Assembly: GCF_946885855.1 (NCBI RefSeq)
Contig: NZ_CAMPHH010000171.1
Coordinates: 1-7,339 of the forward strand
Source: an uncultured Actinotalea sp.
GTDB taxonomy: Bacteria; Actinomycetota; Actinomycetes; Actinomycetales; Cellulomonadaceae
DNA length: 7,339 nucleotides
Direction of reading: 5' to 3'
In this document: one piece after another, positions 1-5,928 of the stretch
How positions within the stretch are numbered: the stretch's first letter is position 1
Layout: each line of letters opens with the position of its first letter
Translations under genes and position numbers: made by a program
The notes under the pieces: generated by a model
What the model was told of the DNA's origin: nothing
The model's input: the letters and a program-made list of their open reading frames with translations, nothing else
Database searches by the model: none

Positions 1-229
1 GCATGCCGAACGGGACGTGCTGGTCCGGGCGCTGGCGGGGCTGAGCCCGCAGCGCCGGCGGGTCGTCGTGCTGCGGTACGTCATGGACCTGTCCGAGCAG
101 CAGGTCGCCGATGACCAGAACGTCTCGGTCGGCGCGGTGAAGTCCGCGGCGTCGCGGGGACTGCGGGACCTGCGTCGGCTGCTGGGCGAGACCGACGGCA
201 CCGCCGTGGCACGAACCGGGGAGGCGTGA
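1..229 (+). CDS. ECF sigma factor, SigE-like family, C-terminal fragment (region 4)
   Basis: This is the 3' end of a gene that enters from upstream; the reading frame is open from base 2, about 75 residues. The protein would direct RNA polymerase to a set of promoters, with this part recognising the -35 element. The visible sequence is a sigma-70 region 4: a LSPQRRRVVVLRY helix, then DLSEQQVAD and VSVGAVKSAASRGLRDLRRLL, which form the helix-turn-helix. The VGxVKSxxSRGLxxLR pattern is typical of the actinobacterial SigE-like ECF family (from memory). Its TGA stop overlaps the next gene's ATG by one base (TGATG), so translation is probably coupled to the membrane protein downstream, the usual sigma/anti-sigma arrangement. 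Region 2 lies outside the window, so the ECF subgroup cannot be fixed. The GTG at 17 is internal and is not the real start. Confidence 0.88.
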   Translation, partial: HAERDVLVRALAGLSPQRRRVVVLRYVMDLSEQQVADDQNVSVGAVKSAASRGLRDLRRLLGETDGTAVARTGEA

Positions 230-864
230 TGGACGACCAGACGGTCGAGGACCGGCTGCGGCGGCTCGGGGCCGCGGACCCGCCGGTCGCGGTCGATCAT
301 GCACGCGTGCTGCAGGTGGGTCGACGGCGGCGCCTGGCGCGCCGGGCGGGAGCCGGAGCGGCGGCGTTGGCCATCGTGGTCGCCGGCGCACCGGCGGTCG
401 CGATGCTCGCGCCGGACGTGAGCCCGCAACCCAGCACGGGAGGCGAGGCGCGCCCGGCGCGGACCGCGGTACCGCAGGACGCCACCGAGGAACCCGCCCC
501 AGCCGTGCCTCGACCGGACGACGGCATGGACGACGCCGCCATCTGCAGCGGGTTCGGGGACGTGCTGACGATCGTGACGAACGCCGATGCCGGCCTGGCC
601 GACGGCCGGATGGAGACGCAGGAGCGTGACGGCTGGTACCAGCTGGCGACCCGCGTGCTCGATCGTCTGCCATCCGACGAGGACAGCGCCGTGCGCGCTG
701 CGATCGGCGAGCTGCAGGAGATCGCGCCGGCGGCCCCTGCCGGCGCCGTCTTCGATCCAACAGGTGTGCGCTCCCGAGCCTGGAACGACGCCGAAGCCGC
801 CCTCGGCAGCGCCTGTGAGGACGTGGGTGCTCCATTGGCCATCACGATGTTCACCGGGGGGTGA
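229..864 (+). CDS. Membrane-anchored anti-sigma-like protein (hypothetical)
   Basis: This 211-residue protein has a short charged N-terminal part (about 1-40, with an RRRRLARR cluster), one predicted transmembrane helix (about 41-60, AGAGAAALAIVVAGAPAVAM), a Pro/Ala/Thr-rich linker (about 62-98) and a small C-terminal domain (about 100-211) with two cysteines (C106, C196) that could pair outside the cell. The layout of cytoplasmic tail, one helix and outer sensor matches single-pass anti-sigma factors encoded after ECF sigma genes. I see no zinc-binding HxxxCxxC motif, so it is not a classical ZAS anti-sigma, and the role is inferred from position and topology. The ATG at 229 was chosen over the GTG at 226 because GGGGAGG (218-224) sits 4 bases before it and it overlaps the sigma stop. 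It could instead be an unrelated membrane protein. Confidence 0.72.
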   Translation: MDDQTVEDRLRRLGAADPPVAVDHARVLQVGRRRRLARRAGAGAAALAIVVAGAPAVAMLAPDVSPQPSTGGEARPARTAVPQDATEEPAPAVPRPDDGMDDAAICSGFGDVLTIVTNADAGLADGRMETQERDGWYQLATRVLDRLPSDEDSAVRAAIGELQEIAPAAPAGAVFDPTGVRSRAWNDAEAALGSACEDVGAPLAITMFTGG

Positions 865-869
865 GGCAT

Positions 870-1697
870 ATGAGGAGAGTCCCGGGCCGTCGTACGAGCC
901 GGCGCGCCGCCGCGGTGGCAGCCGTGGTCCTGTCGAGCGCGACCATGACCGGGTGCAGCTCCACGCTGGGCCTGCCGGGTTCCTCGCCCGCATCCCTGGG
1001 CGAAGAGAGCGCGCGGACCTCCATCGACGACCTGCTGGCACCGGCCGTCTTCCACTCCTACGCCCACGACGTCGTCACGTTCGCCGAGCACGTCTACGCG
1101 GCAGCCGAGGGCAGCCGCATCCTCATGCTCGGTGTCGAGGAGGTGAGTGCCGACCGGCACGTCGCCGGCGAGCCGATCGGCTGGATCGCCATGGGCCTCA
1201 CCGTCCCCGACGAGCGAGCCCCGCAGGGGTACTGGGGCGGACCGGTCGAGCAGGACCCGGGTCCGCACTGCTTCTGGGTCGCGTTCACCAACTGGGGCGT
1301 GGAGGACGTGCGCGGCGTGGACTGTCCCGACGAGCTCGTCGCCGTACCCCCACCGCCATCCCGACGTCCCCGGATCGCGATCAACGCCGAGGAGGCCGTC
1401 CGGGCGGCGCTCACGGCCCTGCCCGATGACCTCCCGCCGGACACAGAGATCGTCGCAACGGTGGAGGCACTGCTGGAGCCGCACCTGAATGGCGTCACGC
1501 CTCTGGCAGAGGTCACTGCCAGTGTGCAGGGCGGGATGGTCGCCGTCGCCACGGGCGACGACGCCGACTGCGTCCTCATGACCCGTTCCGAGAGCGGGGA
1601 GGTGCACGACGTCTACGTCCCGTCGGTCTACTTCAGGCCCGGCGAGCTCGGCTGCCGGGCCAGTACGGCCTTCGCCGACCTGCGGCCACCGCACTGA
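870..1697 (+). CDS. Putative secreted lipoprotein, unknown function
   Basis: This 275-residue protein has a type II (lipoprotein) signal peptide: basic residues 1-12, a hydrophobic stretch at 13-25, and a TMTGC lipobox with the lipidation cysteine at position 29. It should be exported and anchored to the outer face of the membrane. The mature part has no domain I recognise. It is acidic and holds four more cysteines (134, 152, 234, 262), the first two in an aromatic-rich patch (CFWVAFTNWG) and the pair possibly bridged. The ATG at 870 was chosen over the GTG at 861 because it gives a proper signal peptide and has a purine-rich GGGGGGTGAGG just upstream. It starts 5 bases after the previous stop, so it is almost certainly co-transcribed with the sigma and anti-sigma-like genes. 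It may be a ligand sensor or an output of that system; this is inference. Confidence 0.8.
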   Translation: MRRVPGRRTSRRAAAVAAVVLSSATMTGCSSTLGLPGSSPASLGEESARTSIDDLLAPAVFHSYAHDVVTFAEHVYAAAEGSRILMLGVEEVSADRHVAGEPIGWIAMGLTVPDERAPQGYWGGPVEQDPGPHCFWVAFTNWGVEDVRGVDCPDELVAVPPPPSRRPRIAINAEEAVRAALTALPDDLPPDTEIVATVEALLEPHLNGVTPLAEVTASVQGGMVAVATGDDADCVLMTRSESGEVHDVYVPSVYFRPGELGCRASTAFADLRPPH

Positions 1698-1714
1698 CCC
1701 GTTCACCCGTCGGT

Positions 1715-1733
1715 CCCTCCGCAGGCTGGAGGG
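1715..1733. terminator. Possible bidirectional hairpin terminator
   Basis: CCCTCC (1715-1720) and GGAGGG (1728-1733) can pair as a 6-bp stem around a 7-base loop in the 84-base gap between two convergent genes. There is no T-run after it on either strand, so it is at best a weak or non-canonical terminator, a form often seen in high-GC actinobacteria. Position between convergent stops is the main support. Confidence 0.3.
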
Positions 1734-1781
1734 CGCGGGAGGGCAGGCGTCCCGGCCAGACGTGCACCGATCGTCGCCTCA

Positions 1782-2237
1782 TCAGCTCGCGATCGACGAT
1801 CCGTCGCGGCGGGCCCAGGTCCACGCGGCGCGCAGGATGAAGGCGAGGATCAGCACCTCGACCCCGATGGTGAGGGCGTAGTAGAGCGCCCACTCCGCGG
1901 ACGCCCCCGCAGCGTTGAAGACCATGACCGGGATGTAGAGCGCCGCCACGACGAGGTTGGTGGCTCGGTTGGCGCGGGCGGGCAGCGTCAGGGACAGCAG
2001 CACCATCAGCGCCGGGATCCCGATGACGACGAAGAAGACGGACATCAAGGACGGGCTGATGTCGAACTCGTAGATGACCCCCTCCCGGATGCTGTCGATC
2101 TCACCGGGCTGGTAGAGGTGGAAGTAGTCGATGTAGATGACGAGGAACATCAGGCTCGTCCATGCAGCGGCAATTTTGGCCTGCACGGGGACGGGCGCGG
2201 TGTCGAGGGTGCTCAGCGCGGTGGTCGGGTGGCTCAT
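1782..2237 (-). CDS. Four-helix membrane protein, DUF6326-like
   Basis: This small integral membrane protein has 151 residues and four predicted transmembrane helices, at about 22-43, 63-86, 93-111 and 115-138. Segments such as KIAAAWTSLMFLVIYIDYFHLY and the LSLTLPARANRATN loop recall, from memory, the DUF6326 family (core pattern KxxALWxSxMFxYIYxDYFxLYxPG), for which I know no biochemical function. The charged stretch 44-60 (PGEIDSIREGVIYEFDIS) lies in the first loop. The ATG at 2237 has a good ribosome binding site on the minus strand (GGAGAGAAGG, 4 bases before the start). It is transcribed away from a TetR repressor gene and its promoter lies inside that pair's large operator, so it is probably the repressor's main target. 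Efflux, transport or membrane adaptation to a small ligand are possible roles, but none is shown by the sequence. Confidence 0.85.
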   Translation of the reverse strand: MSHPTTALSTLDTAPVPVQAKIAAAWTSLMFLVIYIDYFHLYQPGEIDSIREGVIYEFDISPSLMSVFFVVIGIPALMVLLSLTLPARANRATNLVVAALYIPVMVFNAAGASAEWALYYALTIGVEVLILAFILRAAWTWARRDGSSIAS

Positions 2238-2266
2238 CAGGCCTTCTCTCCAGGGGGAACGGCGAT

Positions 2267-2313
2267 CCGTACAGCGTACGTCGTACGCCGTACTATTAAC
2301 GTACGCTGTACGG
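2267..2313. promoter_or_regulatory. Probable TetR operator: 15-bp perfect inverted repeat with GTAC heptads
   Basis: CCGTACAGCGTACGT (2267-2281) is repeated exactly in inverse as ACGTACGCTGTACGG (2299-2313), separated by 17 bases. Within it GTAC occurs six times, starting at 2269, 2276, 2283, 2290, 2301 and 2308: a 7-base pitch broken only by the AT-rich spacer TATTAAC. The left part (2269-2293) is itself a near-perfect 25-bp palindrome centred on 2281. It lies between the divergent membrane-protein and TetR genes and covers both predicted promoters, so it should be the TetR protein's binding site, controlling its own gene and its neighbour. The length suggests more than one dimer may bind. 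Confidence 0.8.
2268..2296 (+). promoter_or_regulatory. Candidate promoter of the TetR gene
   Basis: TACTAT (2291-2296) is a fair -10 element, with a weak -35 CGTACA (2268-2273) 17 bases upstream. Transcription would begin near 2303, about 43 bases before the GTG start. The -10 overlaps the -10 of the opposite promoter in the one AT-rich spot of the operator, so the two promoters face each other and should compete. The weak -35 makes this a lower-confidence call. Confidence 0.4.
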
Positions 2314-2320
2314 TTGTCAA
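2292..2320 (-). promoter_or_regulatory. Predicted sigma-70-type promoter of the DUF6326-like gene
   Basis: Read on the minus strand, a perfect -35 TTGACA (2320-2315) is followed after 17 bases by AATAGT (2297-2292), a 4/6 match to the -10 consensus. Transcription would start near 2285, giving a leader of about 48 bases before the ATG at 2237. The right arm of the operator fills most of the -35/-10 spacer, so bound repressor would block polymerase. Confidence 0.6.
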
Positions 2321-2345
2321 GCCGTCCCAGGGAGCGAGGAGACCC

Positions 2346-3020
2346 GTGCCGGAGAGGAAGCAGCGCCGCAGCGCGTCGGACGCAGGGCTGAGCAAGCAGC
2401 GGGTCGTGGCCGAGGCGATCCGGCTCGCCGACCGCGAAGGGGTCGACGGGCTGAGCATGCGGCGGCTGGCCGACGCGCTCGGCGCGGGCGCGATGTCGCT
2501 GTACCACTACGTGGCGAACAAGGACGAGCTGCTCGACGCCATGATCGACGTGGTCTTCGGGGAGATCGAGCTGCCTGCCACGGGGACCGACTGGCGGTCG
2601 GCGATGCGTCGGCGGTCCGTGTCCGCCCGGCAGGTGCTCGCACGCCACCCGTGGGCGATCGGCCTCATGGAGTCCAGGACGTCGCCGGGACCCGCGCACC
2701 TGCGCCACCGCGAGGCGGTCACCGCGTGCCTGCGCCAGGCGGGCTTCTCGGTCCTCATGGCGACGCACGCCAACTGGTTACTCGACGTCTACGTCTACGG
2801 GTTCGCGCTGCAGGCGGCGAGCCTGCCGTTCGACACCGCCGACGAGTTCGCGGGCGTCACGGAGGACGTCTTCATCCCGCAGCTCGCCGCCGACGAGTTC
2901 CCCTACCTCAACGAGTCCGCCGCGGCGCTCGTCGCGGCCGGCTACGACCCGGCCGGAGAGTTCCTCTTCGGCCTGGACCTCGTGCTGAACGCGCTCGAGC
3001 CCCTCAGGGACTCCGCCTAG
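2346..3020 (+). CDS. TetR/AcrR-family transcriptional repressor (TetR_C-like ligand domain)
   Basis: This 224-residue cytoplasmic DNA-binding protein has a basic N-terminus (1-18) and a TetR helix-turn-helix at about 19-65, with VDGLSMRRLADALGAGAMSL followed by YHYVANKDELLDAM. The C-terminal ligand-binding part (about 80-220) has the RHPWAIGLMESR...P.P..LRHREAV...LRQAGFS pattern of the TetR_C (PF02909-like) branch, with an aromatic stretch YVYGFALQ. The frame is open upstream through the promoter, but the GTG at 2346 was chosen because GAGGAG (2336-2341) lies 4 bases before it and the upstream codons run through the operator. It is divergent from the DUF6326-like gene and probably represses both. 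The inducer is unknown. It ends 30 bases from the convergent paaR-like gene and is probably unrelated to phenylacetate control. Confidence 0.9.
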   Translation: MPERKQRRSASDAGLSKQRVVAEAIRLADREGVDGLSMRRLADALGAGAMSLYHYVANKDELLDAMIDVVFGEIELPATGTDWRSAMRRRSVSARQVLARHPWAIGLMESRTSPGPAHLRHREAVTACLRQAGFSVLMATHANWLLDVYVYGFALQAASLPFDTADEFAGVTEDVFIPQLAADEFPYLNESAAALVAAGYDPAGEFLFGLDLVLNALEPLRDSA

Positions 3021-3050
3021 CGATCGGGCGCGGAAGGCCCGGGCGACGCG

Positions 3051-3734
3051 TCACGCCCGCCGCGCGTGCAGCCCGTCCAGCGCCAGCTCCACGACGGCGT
3101 GCACGATCTCGTCGTCCCGCGACCCGTGCCCCACACCCGTCCCGCTCGCAGCCCCCGGACCCGCCGGGCGATACCACTCGACCAGCGAGTTGACCATGCC
3201 GAAGAGGAGCCGGGTCACCAGCCGCGGTTCGACGTCGGACCGGATCTCCCCCGCGTCCATCGCGGCCTGGACCAGCCCGGCGAGCCGCGCGTCGAAGGAG
3301 CGGCGCCGCTCGAGCGCCTCCCGCTCGACCGCGGTGTTGCCCCGCAGCCGCAGCAGCAGCGTCACGTACGGCAGCTCCGCCAGCAGCACCTCGGTGGTGC
3401 GGCGCAGCACGCGCTCGAGGCGGCGGACCGCGCCGTCGTCGTGCCGTCCCTCCTCGGCGAAGACACCCTCCAGCGCGTCGAGCGCGCGGTTGACCGCCAG
3501 GCGCAGCAGCTGCTCCTTGCCGCTGACGTGGTGGTAGAGCGAGGACTTCGTCAGGCCGCTGGCGCGCGCGAGGTCCTCCATGCTGGCGGCGTCGTAGCCG
3601 CGCTCGAGGAAGACCTGGGCGACGACGGCGACGAGGTCGTCCTGGGTGTAGCGCGCCGGGCGGCCGCGGCGCGGGCGCGGAGCAGCCTCGGCCGACGACG
3701 ACGCCCCGCCGGGCGGCTCCGCTGCAATTGACAC
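3051..3734 (-). CDS. paaR: TetR-family regulator divergent from paaA (PaaR-like)
   Basis: This 227-residue protein has a disordered, Ala/Pro/Arg-rich N-terminus (1-28, ending in RRGRPARYT), a TetR helix-turn-helix at about 30-76 (SMEDLARASGLTKSSLYHHV, then SGKEQLL) and an all-helical C-terminal ligand domain. Its position head-to-head with paaA matches PaaR, the TetR repressor of phenylacetate genes in actinobacteria, whose effector is phenylacetyl-CoA. The name rests on context and fold, since the ligand pocket cannot be judged by eye. The GTG at 3734 is the only usable start, because an in-frame stop lies at 3759-3761. GGAG is only 2 bases from it, an unusually short spacing. Its first codons overlap the paaA -35 element, and a 20-bp palindrome lies 25 bases upstream, so autoregulation is likely. 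A possible start signal for its own transcript (TTACCG, 17 bases, GATTCT) is weak. Confidence 0.82.
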   Translation of the reverse strand: MSIAAEPPGGASSSAEAAPRPRRGRPARYTQDDLVAVVAQVFLERGYDAASMEDLARASGLTKSSLYHHVSGKEQLLRLAVNRALDALEGVFAEEGRHDDGAVRRLERVLRRTTEVLLAELPYVTLLLRLRGNTAVEREALERRRSFDARLAGLVQAAMDAGEIRSDVEPRLVTRLLFGMVNSLVEWYRPAGPGAASGTGVGHGSRDDEIVHAVVELALDGLHARRA

Positions 3735-3756
3735 GGCTCCAGTCTGCCCGAAGAAT
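3728..3756 (+). promoter_or_regulatory. Predicted promoter of the paaABCDE operon
   Basis: A perfect -35 TTGACA (3728-3733) and AAGAAT (3751-3756; 4/6 to the -10 consensus) are separated by exactly 17 bases. Transcription would start near 3763, inside the 20-bp palindrome that follows, leaving a leader of about 84 bases before the paaA GTG. The -35 lies over the first codons of the divergent regulator gene. Confidence 0.62.
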
Positions 3757-3759
3757 CGC

Positions 3760-3779
3760 TACCGAACGTTCGTTCGGTA
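3760..3779. promoter_or_regulatory. Probable PaaR operator (20-bp palindrome)
   Basis: TACCGAACG (3760-3768) and CGTTCGGTA (3771-3779) form perfect 9-bp inverted arms around a central TT. Size and symmetry are typical of TetR operators. It sits at about -3 to +17 relative to the predicted paaA start and also in front of the divergent regulator gene, so a bound dimer could block both. I recall the Corynebacterium PaaR box also having ACCG and CGGT ends but with shorter spacing; that comparison is unverified. Confidence 0.78.
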
Positions 3780-3809
3780 ATTGCACCGATCGACACCCGA
3801 GTTCGGCAC

Positions 3810-3833
3810 CCGGGCGGCAGCGCTGCCGCCCGG
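3810..3833. repeat. Perfect 24-bp GC-rich palindrome in the paaA leader
   Basis: The arms CCGGGCGGCAGC (3810-3821) and GCTGCCGCCCGG (3822-3833) are exact reverse complements with no spacer. In the mRNA they can form a roughly 10-bp, almost all-GC stem with a 4-base loop, ending 2 bases before the GAGGAGG ribosome binding site (3836-3842) of paaA. It could stabilise the 5' end of the operon mRNA, modulate initiation, or be a second protein-binding site. It has no U-run, so it is not an obvious terminator. Confidence 0.85.
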
Positions 3834-3846
3834 ACGAGGAGGCCCC

Positions 3847-4821
3847 GTGCAGGTCGACACCCCCACGCAGGCGGAGCAGGAGCTGCAGGAGCGCTTCGAC
3901 CGGATGATCGCGGACGAGGTCCGCATCGAGCCGCGCGACTGGATGCCCGAGGGCTACCGCAGAACCCTCGTGCGCCAGATCGCCCAGCACGCGCACTCGG
4001 AGATCATCGGCATGCAGCCCGAGGGCAACTGGATCACCCGCGCCCCGAGCCTGCGCCGCAAGGCGATCCTCATGGCCAAGGTCCAGGACGAGGCCGGCCA
4101 CGGGCTGTACCTCTACTCCGCCGCCGAGACGCTCGGGGTCGACCGCGAGGAGCTCCTCGACCTCCTGCACGAGGGCAAGCAGAAGTACTCCTCGATCTTC
4201 AACTACCCCACGCTGACCTGGGCGGACATGGGGGCGATCGGGTGGCTCGTCGATGGTGCGGCGATCATGAACCAGGTCCCGCTGTGCCGCTGCTCCTACG
4301 GCCCGTACGGCCGCGCGATGGTCCGGATCTGCAAGGAGGAGTCCTTCCACCAGCGGCAGGGCTTCGAGATCCTGCACACCCTGTCCCGCGGCACCCCGGC
4401 GCAGAAGGCCATGGCGCAGGATGCCGTGAACCGGTTCTGGTGGCCCTCGCTCATGATGTTCGGCCCGCCGGACACCGCCTCCACGCACTCCGAGCGCTCC
4501 ATGGCCTGGGGCATCAAGCGGTTCAGCAACGACGAGCTGCGGCAGCGGTTCGTGGACATGACCGTCCCGCAGGCGCAGGCGCTCGGGCTCACCCTCCCGG
4601 ACGCGGACCTGCGATGGGACGAGGAGGCGGGCCACTACGCCTTCGGGGAGATCGACTGGTCCGAGCTGGACCGGGTCATCCGCGGGGACGGGCCCTGCAA
4701 CGCCCAGCGACTGGAGCGCCGTCGGACCGCACACGAGGAGGGCGCCTGGGTGCGGGAGTCGGCCGAGGCCTACGCGGCCAAGCACGCCGCGCCGTCGTCG
4801 GCGGCGGGGAGCGCGGCATGA
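3847..4821 (+). CDS. paaA: Phenylacetyl-CoA 1,2-epoxidase catalytic subunit PaaA
   Basis: This is the oxygenase subunit that inserts one oxygen atom into the aromatic ring of phenylacetyl-CoA, giving ring-1,2-epoxyphenylacetyl-CoA in the cytoplasm. The 324 residues compare with about 309 in E. coli. It is a ferritin-like diiron fold: candidate ligands are E52 (AHSEIIG), E82 and H85 (DEAGH), D136 (WLVDGAA), and E165 and H168 (EESFH), in the order expected for carboxylate-bridged diiron monooxygenases. Other family signatures are [40 protein letters not shown] and the [22 protein letters not shown] region. The start is GTG 3847, with GAGGAGG 4 bases upstream. An open frame continues to 3781, but that part covers the operator end and leader palindrome and has no ribosome binding site. 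The last 14 or so residues are an Ala/Ser tail. It overlaps paaB by 4 bases (ATGA). Confidence 0.97.
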   Translation: MQVDTPTQAEQELQERFDRMIADEVRIEPRDWMPEGYRRTLVRQIAQHAHSEIIGMQPEGNWITRAPSLRRKAILMAKVQDEAGHGLYLYSAAETLGVDREELLDLLHEGKQKYSSIFNYPTLTWADMGAIGWLVDGAAIMNQVPLCRCSYGPYGRAMVRICKEESFHQRQGFEILHTLSRGTPAQKAMAQDAVNRFWWPSLMMFGPPDTASTHSERSMAWGIKRFSNDELRQRFVDMTVPQAQALGLTLPDADLRWDEEAGHYAFGEIDWSELDRVIRGDGPCNAQRLERRRTAHEEGAWVRESAEAYAAKHAAPSSAAGSAA

Positions 4822-5126
4822 GCGCACCGGCGACGCCCCGCCCGCCGCACGGCTGGCCGCTGTGGGAGGTGTTCGTCCGGTCCCGCCGTGGCCTGTCGCA
4901 CCAGCACGTCGGCAGCCTGCACGCCCCCGACGGCGAGATGGCGCTGCGCAACGCCCGCGACGTCTACACGCGCCGCGGCGAGGGCGTGTCCCTGTGGGTC
5001 GTCCCGTCGTCGGCGATCGTCGCGTCGAGCCCGGACGAGCAGGACCCGTTCTTCGACCCCGCGCTGGACAAGGCCTACCGGCACCCCACCTTCTACGAGG
5101 TGCCCGAGGGGGTCGAGCACCTGTGA
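4818..5126 (+). CDS. paaB: Phenylacetyl-CoA epoxidase subunit PaaB
   Basis: This is the small subunit of the PaaABCE epoxidase. In the family it has no metal site and bridges PaaAC heterodimers into the working complex. The 102 residues compare with about 95 in E. coli. The first 12 residues are a Pro/Ala-rich tail, followed by the conserved core [51 protein letters not shown] and the end segment [19 protein letters not shown]. These segments (E17-V18-F19, H30-V31-G32-S33-L34, A42-A46-R47-D48, R53-R54-G55-E56, W60-V61-V62-P63) are what identify the family. ATG 4818 overlaps the paaA stop by 4 bases (ATGA), with GGGGAG upstream at 4806-4811, so the two are translationally coupled, which suits fixed subunit ratios. 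Confidence 0.96.
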   Translation: MSAPATPRPPHGWPLWEVFVRSRRGLSHQHVGSLHAPDGEMALRNARDVYTRRGEGVSLWVVPSSAIVASSPDEQDPFFDPALDKAYRHPTFYEVPEGVEHL

Positions 5127-5170
5127 GCACCCCCGCCCCCCGACCGGCACCAGCGCCCCGGCAGGACGTC

Positions 5171-5923
5171 ATGCCGACGACGCCGCCCCTGGTCGCCTAC
5201 CTCCTCGGCCTCGGCGACGACCCCCTGATCCTCGCCCAGCGCCTCGGCGAGTGGATCACCCGCGCGCCCCAGATCGAGGAGGACATCGCGCTGGGCAACA
5301 TCGCGCTGGACCTGCTCGGCCAGGCCCGGGTGCTGCTGACCCGCGCCGGCGAGCTCGAGGGCGCCGGCCGCGACGAGGACGACCTCGCCTACCTCCGCGA
5401 CGAGCGCGAGTTCCGCAACGTCTGCCTCGTGGAGATCCCCAACGGGGACTTCGCCGTCACGATCGCGCGGCAGCTCGTCTTCTCCGCCTACCAGTACGAG
5501 CTCTGGACGGCGCTGCGGACCTCGGGCGAGCCCGTCCTCGCGGACCTCGCCGCCAAGGCGGTCAAGGAGGTCACCTACCACCGCGACCACGCCACGCAGT
5601 GGGTGCTGCGCCTCGGCGACGGCACCGACGAGGGCCACCGACGCATGCAGGCGAGCCTGGACCGCGTCTGGCCGTACGTCGACGAGCTGTTCGCGCCCGA
5701 CGACGTCGCGGCGCAGCTCCCGGGTGTCGCCGCCGACCCCGCGGCGCTCCGCGAGCCGTGGGGGCGGTACGTCGAGGCCGTCGTCACCCGCGCAACGCTG
5801 ACCGTGCCGACGCCGACGTGGCACTCCCGCGGCGGCCGCGTGGGCCTGCACACCGAGCACCTCGGGCACCTCCTGCCCGAGATGCAGCACCTGCACCGCG
5901 CGCACCCTGGGGCCCGGTGGTGA
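5171..5923 (+). CDS. paaC: Phenylacetyl-CoA epoxidase structural subunit PaaC
   Basis: This is the ferritin-like partner of PaaA that lost catalysis in the family and is needed for a soluble, active PaaA. With the start at ATG 5171 it has 250 residues, close to E. coli PaaC (about 248), and begins right at the family core VAYLLGLGDDPLILAQRLGEW. Further signatures are APQIEEDIALGNIALDLLGQAR (32-53), YLRDEREFRNVCLVEIPNGDF (74-94), KEVTYHRDHATQW (132-144) and the end motif GLHTEHLGHLLPEMQ (225-239). I chose ATG 5171 because AGGA lies 4 bases before it and the preceding stretch 5126-5170 has three A-ending codons in 15, unlike the neighbouring genes. The alternative GTG 5123 overlaps the paaB stop by 4 bases (GTGA) and would add 16 Pro/Ala-rich residues; it cannot be excluded. 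Confidence 0.94.
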   Translation: MPTTPPLVAYLLGLGDDPLILAQRLGEWITRAPQIEEDIALGNIALDLLGQARVLLTRAGELEGAGRDEDDLAYLRDEREFRNVCLVEIPNGDFAVTIARQLVFSAYQYELWTALRTSGEPVLADLAAKAVKEVTYHRDHATQWVLRLGDGTDEGHRRMQASLDRVWPYVDELFAPDDVAAQLPGVAADPAALREPWGRYVEAVVTRATLTVPTPTWHSRGGRVGLHTEHLGHLLPEMQHLHRAHPGARW

Positions 5924-5928
5924 TCGCG

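Noticed and set aside
297..1706. A 469-codon minus-strand frame opposite the anti-sigma-like and lipoprotein genes
   Set aside because: The plus-strand genes have ribosome binding sites, a transmembrane helix and a lipobox signal peptide; the antisense frame has none of these and no family resemblance.
2118..2345. Upstream extension of the TetR gene frame to 2118
   Set aside because: It would run through the divergent promoter and operator and into the neighbouring gene; the GTG at 2346 has a good ribosome binding site and gives a normal TetR N-terminus.
3025..3041. Short hairpin CGGGC/GCCCG between the convergent TetR genes
   Set aside because: Only 5 bp of stem with a 7-base loop and no T-run; such matches are common by chance at this GC content, so I do not call it a terminator.
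3781..3846. Longer paaA start at TTG 3781
   Set aside because: The extra 22 codons begin right after the operator and cover the leader palindrome, with no ribosome binding site; the conserved protein begins after GTG 3847.
3004..5172. A 722-codon open frame on the minus strand across the TetR gene and paaA/paaB
   Set aside because: It runs antisense to clearly recognisable paaA and paaB, is Arg/Gly/Ala/Pro-rich low-complexity protein, and is the usual by-product of very high GC coding sequence.
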